A stretch of DNA of 64,000 nucleotides, taken from positions 1,240,001-1,304,000 of the forward strand of contig NZ_QWDD01000001.1 in NCBI RefSeq assembly GCF_003722355.1, written 5' to 3'. This document shows, one piece after another, positions 44,417-51,393 of the stretch (the stretch's first letter is position 1; every line of letters starts with the position of its first letter). The translations under genes were made by a program, and so were the position numbers. The notes beneath the pieces are model-generated. The model had not been told where the DNA came from. It saw nothing but the letters and a program-made list of their open reading frames with translations, and did no database searches. Source of the stretch: Methylocystis hirsuta. GTDB lineage: Bacteria; Pseudomonadota; Alphaproteobacteria; Rhizobiales; Beijerinckiaceae.

Positions 44417-45190
44417 TCATAGATGCTGCGCGGCTACAATTTCGTATGTCGGGCCGCCTAAGTAGTAAAACAGCGTGACATAGACGACAACATATTGACC
44501 AACATCTGATATTGATAGAGCGTGAAGCGTTTTTTCGCTAAGACTCTGCCTTTCCACTGCTGTTCCAACGTAGTGAAAAATGTTATTATTTTTGCCTGTT
44601 ATATAATCCGCTAAGAAATATTTATTTGAGCTCAAGCCTAGATTTGCGATAGCGAATGCGTGAGCTATCTTTGCAAGCATTTTTGCATATTCGTTGTGTC
44701 CTATCATAAATCGTATGTTGTCCCGGTTTTTTAGCTTAGCGAACCGCTCCACCGATGTCGGCGGCATGATTAACTGAGATCGCATAGGGGGGTCTACAAA
44801 CTGATCCCTCCCAATCAATATTCCTGCGCGACCTAAGTCGAGCGTTGGGAATATCAGAGGATGGTCGCTCGTATCTGCCTCTCGCCAAATCTCTCTGCCA
44901 TTGCTATCAATATTCCAAATCTTTAATGGTGGTCGTTTTTTCTTGCTTGTCTTAAGGCCAAGCATGGTCCGCGCATCAATGAATGTCTTGCTTAAACAGA
45001 AATTTTCAAAGTCCCTCGTGATGCACGCGCACTTCCGGCAACTTGATTTCGGCAATGTAATTGTCCCATTCAGGGCTTTCGGTATTATATGTTCCTTCGT
45101 CAGCGACTCTGGTGTGGCGTCTTCGCCGCAATAGATACATTTCCACACTGGGGCGAATGATTTTCCTTCGGGATAGTTGAGGGTCGCCAT
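44417..45190 (-). CDS. HNH endonuclease family protein
   Basis: A 257-residue protein. An HNH module lies at the N-terminus: the zinc pair in WKCIYCGEDA, the catalytic histidine in LTKEHIIPKALNG, and a second zinc pair CRKCACIT. The remainder (residues 90-257) is not recognised and is mostly soluble. ATG 45190 is the first ATG matching the core; the upstream extension is antisense to another small frame. The gene is AT-rich and lies beside IS630 copy 2, so it is probably acquired. Target specificity (phage, plasmid or restriction) cannot be told. Confidence 0.8.
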   Translation of the reverse strand: MATLNYPEGKSFAPVWKCIYCGEDATPESLTKEHIIPKALNGTITLPKSSCRKCACITRDFENFCLSKTFIDARTMLGLKTSKKKRPPLKIWNIDSNGREIWREADTSDHPLIFPTLDLGRAGILIGRDQFVDPPMRSQLIMPPTSVERFAKLKNRDNIRFMIGHNEYAKMLAKIAHAFAIANLGLSSNKYFLADYITGKNNNIFHYVGTAVERQSLSEKTLHALSISDVGQYVVVYVTLFYYLGGPTYEIVAAQHL

Positions 45191-45395
45191 AAAAAAATCC
45201 GGGCCAGCTGACGAATATGACGAACAGGAAAAGAGAAAGCGCCTTGACGCAGCCCTTCGCGGTGCGCGGCTTGTTGGCCACACTACAGTGGACAGCGTGA
45301 CTCCGAAAAAGGAAAAAGGGAAGCCCGCTAAGGCTTACGCCTACCGCTCAGCAAACGGAGCTTTTCCAAACTTGCGAGCGGCGCTTGGTGAATGA
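45177..45395 (+). CDS. Possible small charged protein (72 aa), divergent from HNH gene
   Basis: Sequence contains DEYDEQEKRKRLDAALRGAR and TPKKEKGKPAKAYA, a pattern like small uncharacterised alphaproteobacterial proteins. It begins at TTG 45177, overlapping the HNH gene start by 14 bases head to head, and no good ribosome site is seen. It ends 54 bases before IS630 copy 2. Confidence 0.4.
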   Translation: MRVAIKKSGPADEYDEQEKRKRLDAALRGARLVGHTTVDSVTPKKEKGKPAKAYAYRSANGAFPNLRAALGE

Positions 45396-45449
45396 AATGC
45401 CGTGCGGTGAAAGCGTTCATGGACCGAGTCCTTCCTTGAGCAAGTAGAC

Positions 45450-46718
45450 TAGTGGGTCGCTTCAGCGAATTTGAATAGGACGCTTCCCCCGGCTGAAGAT
45501 TCCTGATTCGCTCCGCCATTGATTCGACCTCGGGAGGCGAAGATGGCGCGGGAAGCGATCGGCGTGAAGCGGTATGCGGTGCGCTTGAGCGGCGAGGAGC
45601 GGGCGCATCTGGAAGCCATGCTGCGCAAGGGCAAGCATGGGGCGAAGACGCTGGTAAAGGCTCATATTTTGCTGAAGGCGGACGTTTCCGAGGCGGGCGA
45701 AGGCTTGAGCGACGGCGAGATCATCGAACAATTGGAGACGAGCGCGTCGATGGTCTATCGGGTGCGCAAGCAGCTCGTAGAGGAAGGCTTCGCCGCGGTC
45801 TTGACGCGCAAGCCGCACACGCGTCCCTCCGTGCCGCGGATTTTTGACGGCGAGAAGGAAGCCAGGCTGATAGCCTTGTCCTGCTCGACGCCGCCGAAAG
45901 GCTATGCGCGCTGGACGTTGCGGCTGCTGGAAAAGAAAGTCGTCGAGCTCGAAATCGTCGAGACGGCGAGCGACAGCACGATCGGTCGTGTCTTAAAAAA
46001 ACATTCTCAAACCCCATCGCAAGCAGCAGTGGGTGATTCCCCCGCAGGCCGACGCCAGCTTCGTCGCGGCGATGGAGGACGTGCTCGACGTTTATCAGCG
46101 TCCGCATGATCCCGCGCGGCCGGTGGTCTGTCTCGACGAAACCTCGAAGCAGCTGTTGAAGGAGACACGCGCGCCCATTGCAATGCGGAAAGGCCAGCCG
46201 CGGCGTGTCGATTATGAATATGAGCGCAACGGAACCGCCAGCATCTTCATGATCTTCGCGCCGCTCGAGGGACGGCGGGATGCCATCGTAACCGAGCGTC
46301 ACACGGCGATCGATTACGCCCATGCGCTCAAGCATGTGGCGGACGAGATGTTTCCACGCGCCGAAAAGATCGTACTCGTCCAGGACAATCTGAACACGCA
46401 CAAGCCTGCGTCGCTTTACCAGGCATTTGCGCCGCAGGAAGCGCGCCGCCTGACCGAGCGCTTCGAATGGCATTACACGCCGAAGCACGGAAGCTGGCTC
46501 GACATGGCAGAGAGCGAGCTCAGCGTTCTCTCCTCGCAATGTCTCGACCGGCGTATCGGCGATTTGGCCACCCTGCGCGACGAGGTCGCGGCCTGGGTCG
46601 CCGCCCGCAACAAGCATCAAGCCAAGGCCGACTGGCAGTTCACAGCCGACGACGCCCGCGTCAAACTCAAATCCCTCTACCCAATCTTCCCGTTCAAAAT
46701 CGTTGAATCGGCCCACTA
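45450..46718 (+). mobile_element. IS630 family insertion sequence, copy 2
   Basis: Same length (1269 bases with both TA ends) and same predicted proteins as copy 1, opposite orientation. Left terminus TAGTGGGTCGCTTCAGCGAA, right terminus ending ATCGGCCCACTA. Near-identity implies recent transposition or ongoing homogenisation. The two copies could recombine to invert the 10 kb between them. Confidence 0.92.
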
Positions 46719-46719
46719 G
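45543..46719 (+). CDS. IS630 family transposase, two frames (copy 2)
   Basis: ATG 45543 follows GGGAGGCGAAG. The upstream frame (helix-turn-helix part) runs to 46109; the catalytic frame is open to 46719. The A7 run at 45995-46001 is the probable join, with a +1 (or -2) shift giving VLKK then ILKPHRKQQWVIPP. DDE residues are in CLDETSKQ, QDNLNTH and MAESELS. Because both copies keep the same arrangement, programmed frameshifting or slippage is more likely than random decay. Confidence 0.88.
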
Positions 46720-46801
46720 CACTTTGTGGTGTTGTGCATTTTATCCTTGAATAGGATTATTTTCCAGCTTACGGTTGCGCGTCACCCAGCTGGAGACCTC
46801 G

Positions 46802-47146
46802 ATGTTTCTCGATCCGAAGCTTATTCCGGGGCTTAGCGCCGCCGCGGCCGCCGCCGCACAGGGCGCGCCCTTCGCCGATCTCTTTTCTCCCCGCCGCTCC
46901 CGCGCCTCGGTCGCGCGGGCGCGTCAGCTCGCCGTTTATCTCCACCATGTCGCGCTCGGCGCCAGCGTTTCGGCCTGCGCCAAAGCTTTCGCGCGCGACC
47001 GCGCCACTGTCCGTCACGCCTGCGCGACGATCGAAGACTTGCGCGACGATCCGCTGTTCGACGCCGGCGCCCGACGGCTCGAAACCGCGCTGGCCGCGCA
47101 GCGCGACATGATTTGCGCCCTCCTTGCGCAAGGGAGCGCGCAATGA
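46802..47146 (+). CDS. DnaA C-terminal-like helix-turn-helix protein
   Basis: A 114-residue protein whose central part resembles the DNA-binding domain IV of DnaA: SVARARQLAVYLHHVALG, then ACAKAFARDRATVRHACATI, ending DLRDDPLFD. It lacks the AAA+ domain. Small stand-alone DnaA-C-like proteins occur in Hyphomicrobiales next to DUF6456 genes. ATG 46802 has GGAG at 46792-46795. An inverted repeat ATCCT-TGAAT-AGGAT lies upstream (46743-46757). Its stop overlaps the next ATG (ATGA). Confidence 0.8.
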   Translation: MFLDPKLIPGLSAAAAAAAQGAPFADLFSPRRSRASVARARQLAVYLHHVALGASVSACAKAFARDRATVRHACATIEDLRDDPLFDAGARRLETALAAQRDMICALLAQGSAQ

Positions 47147-48000
47147 AGAAAAGATCGGGGACCCCAACCCGGGAGGAAACCGGCCGCGCCATGCGCCGGC
47201 TGCTGCAGGCGCTTGCCGAGCCGGGGGCGCGCGGCGCGCTCAGCCCGCTCGAAGCCTCGACGCTCGTCGTGCTCGCCGCGCGTAAAGGCGTCACCGTGGC
47301 GCGCGCGCGATTTGCGGCGGCCGCTTCCGACGCCGCGCTCGCCGAAGGACTCGCGCGATGGGAGCAGGACGGCGGCGAGCGTCGGCTGGCGCTCACCGAC
47401 GCCGGCCGCGCGCATCTGCGCCGATTGTCCGCGCCCGACGTCGATCAGGCGGAGCCCTTTCGCGCCCAGCACGCATCCTATGCGCTGCGCCAGCTCGAAA
47501 AAGCCGCGCGTCCGACGCTCGTCAATGACGCGGAAAGCCCGCTCGCCTGGCTGGCGCGGCGAAAGGACCGCGAGGGGCGAACCTTTCTCGACGCCGCGCA
47601 GCTCGACGCCGGCGAGCGTTTCCGCCGCGACATCGAGCAGGCGCAGCTCCTGCAGCGCGTGACCGCGAATTGGGAGGCTACGATCAACGCCGCGCGCCGC
47701 GGCGCAAACGCCGGCGCCGTCTCCGAGGTTGCGATCGATGCGCGCCGGCGCCTCGCGCGCGCCTTCGACGCGGTGGGGCCGGAACTGGCGGGTCTCTTGA
47801 CCGACGTCTGCGGCTATCTCAAGGGCCTTGAGCTTGTCGAAAGCGAACGCGGCTGGCCGCCCCGCTCGGCGAAAGGCGTGCTCAAAATCGCGCTCGATCG
47901 ATTGGCGCGCCATTACGGGCTCGCGGTCGAAGCGCGCGGCCGCGACCGCGCCGAGTCGCTGCTGCATTGGGGCGCCGAGGATTATCGGCCGAGGGTGTGA
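47143..48000 (+). CDS. DUF6456 domain-containing protein
   Basis: A 285-residue protein. The C-terminal DUF6456 segment reads NWEATINAARRGAN, then DVCGYLKGLELVESERGWPP and LKIALDRLARHYGL, typical of Hyphomicrobiales proteins of unknown role, possibly phage-derived or replication-linked. The N-terminal part is helical with DNA-binding-like TVARARFAAAASDAALAEGL. The ATG overlaps the stop of the DnaA-C-like gene, so the two are a unit. Confidence 0.8.
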   Translation: MKKRSGTPTREETGRAMRRLLQALAEPGARGALSPLEASTLVVLAARKGVTVARARFAAAASDAALAEGLARWEQDGGERRLALTDAGRAHLRRLSAPDVDQAEPFRAQHASYALRQLEKAARPTLVNDAESPLAWLARRKDREGRTFLDAAQLDAGERFRRDIEQAQLLQRVTANWEATINAARRGANAGAVSEVAIDARRRLARAFDAVGPELAGLLTDVCGYLKGLELVESERGWPPRSAKGVLKIALDRLARHYGLAVEARGRDRAESLLHWGAEDYRPRV

Positions 48001-48007
48001 GGAACAA

Positions 48008-48050
48008 CCCCCTCCCTGTCCCTCCCCCGCTTCGCGGGAGAGGGGACCCT
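48008..48050. repeat. Family B GC-rich hairpin repeat
   Basis: CCCCCGCTTCGCGGGAGAGGGG with its pyrimidine-rich leader. It is the inverted counterpart of the copy at 48130-48169 and related to the hairpins at 18576-18686. It follows the DUF6456 stop and could end its transcript. Confidence 0.7.
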
Positions 48051-48129
48051 AACGAGCGGCCGCGCAGCGTTGAATGGCGTCAGCGCGGAATTGATACGCC
48101 TGCGCAACGTCGATGAAACGCCGAGTCTC

Positions 48130-48169
48130 ACTCCCTCTCCCGCGAAGCGGGGAAGGGTTGGGGAGGGGG
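48130..48169. repeat. Family B GC-rich hairpin repeat, inverted copy
   Basis: CTCCCTCTCCCGCGAAGCGG followed by GGAAGGGTTGGGGAGGGGG. It mirrors 48008-48050 across about 80 bases, so the pair can also form one large stem. It lies just past the sufE stop (minus strand). Confidence 0.7.
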
Positions 48170-48170
48170 C

Positions 48171-48593
48171 CTACGCCGCCATCGCCTCTTTGGCTTCTTT
48201 CTTGATGCGCTCGACCATCGAGCGCAGGCCGTTGGCGCGCTGGGGCGTCAGATGTTCGGCGAGGCCGAGCTCCTTGAACAGCGGCGCCGCGTCGGTTTCG
48301 ACGATCTCCTGCGCCGGCCGCCCCGAATAGAGCGCCAGCACTAGCGCGACGAGGCCGCGCACGATATGCGCGTCGCTGTCGCCGCGAAACGAGAGCGCGG
48401 TGCGTCCGTCGGCGTCGCGGGTCGGCGTCGTCTCCAGCCACACCTGGCTGGCGCAGCCGCGCACTTTGTTGGCGTCGGTATAGGCGTCTTTCGGCAACGG
48501 CTCCAGCGTGCGGCCAAGCTCGATGAGATAGCGGTAACGGTCCTCCCACTCATCGAGCAATTCGAAATTGCCTATGATCTCGTCGATCTGCAT
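48171..48593 (-). CDS. sufE: SufE family Fe-S cluster assembly protein
   Basis: Sulfur-acceptor protein that takes persulfide from SufS cysteine desulfurase. The 140 residues include LDEWEDRYRYLIELG and the active cysteine in NKVRGCASQVWLET, and the ending LTPQRANGLRSMVERIK. ATG 48593 fits the usual N-terminus IDEIIGNFELL. No other suf gene is next to it. Confidence 0.94.
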   Translation of the reverse strand: MQIDEIIGNFELLDEWEDRYRYLIELGRTLEPLPKDAYTDANKVRGCASQVWLETTPTRDADGRTALSFRGDSDAHIVRGLVALVLALYSGRPAQEIVETDAAPLFKELGLAEHLTPQRANGLRSMVERIKKEAKEAMAA

Positions 48594-48729
48594 TTTGTTC
48601 GCATCCTTCAGGCGAAGGCGCATTCTACCTCATTTCGGCGCTAAGCCGCGCCCTTTCCTTGGCGCGGGCCACGCCTTACATTCCGCGCGACAATCGCTGG
48701 CGCGCCGCGCCGCTCTTCAGGAGTTTTAT

Positions 48730-49326
48730 ATGAGCGACTTTTCCCGCTGGCGCGCCGTCGCCGCCGCGATTTTTCTGAGCCTGGGCCTTGCAGGCTGTGG
48801 CTACAATACAATTCCGACGCTCGAAGAAAACGCCAAGGCGAAATGGTCGGACGTGCAGTCGCAATATCAGCGCCGCGCCGATCTCATTCCAAATCTCGTG
48901 GAGACCGTGAAGGGCTACGCCAAGCAGGAGAAAGACGTGCTCACCTCCGTCGTCGAGGCGCGCGCCAAGGCGACGTCCGTCAAGGTCGACGCGGGTTCGC
49001 TGACCGATCCTGAAAAGATGAAACAGTTCCAGGAGGCGCAAAATCAGCTGACCGGCGCGCTAGGCCGGCTGATCGCCGTGAGCGAAGCCTATCCGGACTT
49101 AAAATCGAACCAGAACTTTCTCGCCCTTCAGTCGCAGCTCGAAGGCACCGAGAACCGCATCACTGTCGCGCGGCGCGACTACATCGACGCGGTGCGGGAA
49201 TTCAACACGTCGCTGCGCACCTTCCCGACGCTTCTCTGGGCGAAGACGTTCTTCGCCGGCACGAAGCCAATGGCGGAATTTTCCGCGGCCGGCGCGGCGC
49301 AATCGCCGCCGGAGGTGAAGTTCTAA
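48730..49326 (+). CDS. lemA: LemA family lipoprotein
   Basis: A 198-residue LemA protein. A lipobox LGLAGCGYN at the N-terminus indicates a membrane-anchored lipoprotein. The core has NAKAKWSDVQSQYQRRADLI, PNLVETVKGYAKQE and TVARRDYIDAVREFNTSLRT. Role unknown (envelope). ATG 48730 has AGGAG at 48719-48723. Confidence 0.95.
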   Translation: MSDFSRWRAVAAAIFLSLGLAGCGYNTIPTLEENAKAKWSDVQSQYQRRADLIPNLVETVKGYAKQEKDVLTSVVEARAKATSVKVDAGSLTDPEKMKQFQEAQNQLTGALGRLIAVSEAYPDLKSNQNFLALQSQLEGTENRITVARRDYIDAVREFNTSLRTFPTLLWAKTFFAGTKPMAEFSAAGAAQSPPEVKF

Positions 49327-49329
49327 ACG

Positions 49330-50169
49330 ATGAGCGCCGACGCGCCGACAGAAGAGCTGATCGCGCTGGAGGCGACGTGGGCGCATATGCGCCGCGAAGC
49401 CGAGGAGGCGCTGCGTCTCGACCCGTCGCTGACGCCGCTGATGCTCGGCGCGATCCTCAATCGCGCATCGCTCGAAGAGGCGGTGGTCCATCGCATCGCC
49501 GCGAGACTCGGCGCGTCAGCGCTGGACGCCGAGACGATCGCCGACGCCTTCCTGCAGGCGGTGCGCGACGACGCCGCGATCGCTACGGCCTTCCGCGCCG
49601 ATCTCGCCGCCTATGTCGAGCGCGATCCGGCCTGCGGGCGGATGATCGAACCGCTGCTCTATTTCAAGGGCTTTCACGCGATCCAGTCGGCGCGGCTGGC
49701 GCATGCGCTGTGGCGCGCGCGGCGCCACGACTTCGCTTTCTATATCCAAAGCCGCGCCTCCGACGCGCTCGCGGCGGACATTCATCCGGCCGCGCGCTTC
49801 GGCAAAGGCCTGTTCCTCGATCATGGCGCCGGTTTTGTCGTCGGCGAGACGGCGGTCGTCGACGACGACGTCTCGATTCTGCATAACGTGACGCTGGGCG
49901 GCACGGGCAAGGCCGCGGGCGACCGTCATCCGAAGGTCAGGCGCGGCGTCATGATCGGCGCGGGCGCCAAAATTCTCGGCAATATCGAGATCGGCGCCTG
50001 TTCGCGGATCGCCGCGGGTTCGGTGGTGCTGCGGTCGGTTCCGCCGAATTCGATCGTCGCCGGCGTTCCGGCGAAGGTGGTCGGGACCGAATCGCGTAGG
50101 GAGCCGGCGCGCGACATGGACCAGATCCTTCGCGGCCTCGCCTATGATTCTTTCGATTACGTCATCTGA
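49330..50169 (+). CDS. cysE: Serine O-acetyltransferase
   Basis: Makes O-acetylserine for cysteine synthesis. The 279 residues contain an N-terminal helical domain and a left-handed beta-helix with DIHPAARFGKGLFLDHGAGF, VSILHNVTLGGTGKAAGDRH and the hexapeptide repeats GAGAKILGNIEIGACSRIAA. The C-terminus ends DYVI; a terminal isoleucine is the residue that docks into cysteine synthase. Starts three bases after the lemA stop. Confidence 0.96.
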   Translation: MSADAPTEELIALEATWAHMRREAEEALRLDPSLTPLMLGAILNRASLEEAVVHRIAARLGASALDAETIADAFLQAVRDDAAIATAFRADLAAYVERDPACGRMIEPLLYFKGFHAIQSARLAHALWRARRHDFAFYIQSRASDALAADIHPAARFGKGLFLDHGAGFVVGETAVVDDDVSILHNVTLGGTGKAAGDRHPKVRRGVMIGAGAKILGNIEIGACSRIAAGSVVLRSVPPNSIVAGVPAKVVGTESRREPARDMDQILRGLAYDSFDYVI

Positions 50170-50228
50170 CCCGCGCCGCCGCGTCCGCTGAGGGCCGGGC
50201 CAGGGGAATCGGGTGAAGGATTGTTTTC

Positions 50229-50280
50229 CTCACCCTCGTCCTTCGAGACGCGTGCTGCGCACGCTCCTCAGGATGAGGAA
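50229..50280. repeat. Dispersed GC-rich palindromic repeat (family C)
   Basis: CTCACCCTCGTCCTTCGAGA, then CGCGTGCTGCGCACGCTCCT and CAGGATGAGGAA. The CTCATCCTGAGG ... CGAGGACGAGGGTG kind of palindrome is well known from alphaproteobacterial intergenic regions. It stands between cysE and gshB. Confidence 0.7.
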
Positions 50281-50415
50281 GCCCCACCCGATCGCCCTGG
50301 CGCCGGGACGATTGAGGGTTGCGCAGGGCCACGGTTCTCCTGCTATGTGTCGCCGGGCGGCGGCGCCGTTCCCAAGGGCCGGCGCAGGGCGGCGGCGGCC
50401 GGAGCAGGGGGATCG

Positions 50416-51393
50416 ATGCTCGAGATTGCGGTCCAGATGGACCCGTTGGAACGCATTAATTTTGCTGGAGATTCGACCTTCGCGCTGATGTTGGAGGCGA
50501 AGCGCAGGGGCCATCGCCTGTGGTTCTACACGCCGGATCGACTGTCGCTTGAAGGCGACAGGCTGACGGCGCGCGCGCATCGCATCGACGTTTTCGACGA
50601 TCCTTCGCGCTATTACGCGCTCGGCGAGGCGACGGACCTTGAACTCGGCGCGATGGACGTCGTGCTGCTGCGTCAGGATCCGCCGTTCGATCTCGCCTAT
50701 ATCACCTCCACGCATTTTCTGGAGCGGCTCGCGCCGAGGACACTCGTCGTCAACGACCCTGCGCATGTGCGCAACGCGCCAGAAAAAATCTTCGTGATGG
50801 CGTTCGCCGACCTGATGCCGCCGACGCTGATCACGCGCGACCGCGCGGCGATGGAGCGCTTTCGCGCCAAGCATGGCGAGATCGTCATGAAGCCGCTCTA
50901 CGGCCATGGCGGCGCCGCGGTGTTCAAGGTCGCGGCGCGCGATCCGAATTTCGGTTCGCTGTTCGACATGTTCGCGACGACCTTCCGCGAACCCTGGGTC
51001 GTGCAGCGCTTCCTGCCGGAGATCGTGAAGGGCGACAAGCGTATTCTTCTCATTGACGGCGAGGCGATGGGCGCGATCAACCGCATTCCCGCCGATGATG
51101 ACATCCGGTCTAATCTGGTTCGCGGCGGGGCGCCGGCGGCTTCCGAACTCAACGCGCGTGAAAGAGACATTTGCGCGAGGCTCGGGCCGGAGCTGAAACG
51201 GCGCGGATTGGTTTTCGTCGGCATCGACGTGATCGATGGCTGGCTCACCGAGATCAACGTGACCTCGCCGACGGGGCTCCGCGCGCTAAAACGCATCGGC
51301 GGGCCGGATCTCGCGCCGCCGCTCTTCGACGCCATCGAGGCGCGTCTGCGCGCCCTGCGCGCATCGGGCCGATCGCCGGAATTGACTCCATGA
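50416..51393 (+). CDS. gshB: Glutathione synthetase
   Basis: ATP-grasp enzyme joining gamma-glutamylcysteine and glycine, 325 residues. Seen are AVQMDPLERINFAGDSTFAL at the N-terminus, IVMKPLYGHGGAAVFKV in the ATP-grasp core, FLPEIVKGDKRILLIDGE and TEINVTSPTGLRAL. The start ATG 50416 encodes the usual MLEIAVQMDP; the frame upstream is repeat DNA. Its stop overlaps the glnD ATG (ATGA). Confidence 0.96.
   Translation: MLEIAVQMDPLERINFAGDSTFALMLEAKRRGHRLWFYTPDRLSLEGDRLTARAHRIDVFDDPSRYYALGEATDLELGAMDVVLLRQDPPFDLAYITSTHFLERLAPRTLVVNDPAHVRNAPEKIFVMAFADLMPPTLITRDRAAMERFRAKHGEIVMKPLYGHGGAAVFKVAARDPNFGSLFDMFATTFREPWVVQRFLPEIVKGDKRILLIDGEAMGAINRIPADDDIRSNLVRGGAPAASELNARERDICARLGPELKRRGLVFVGIDVIDGWLTEINVTSPTGLRALKRIGGPDLAPPLFDAIEARLRALRASGRSPELTP

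Noticed and set aside
44230..44484. Two head-to-tail tiny plus-strand frames (29 and 54 codons)
   Set aside because: No ribosome site, no recognisable product, and the second runs antisense into the HNH gene; adjacency of TAA and ATG can be chance.
34261..46718. True composite transposon made of two IS630 copies
   Set aside because: IS630 leaves only TA at its ends, so the outer flanks cannot show joint transposition; independent insertions explain the data as well. Kept only as a question in the findings.
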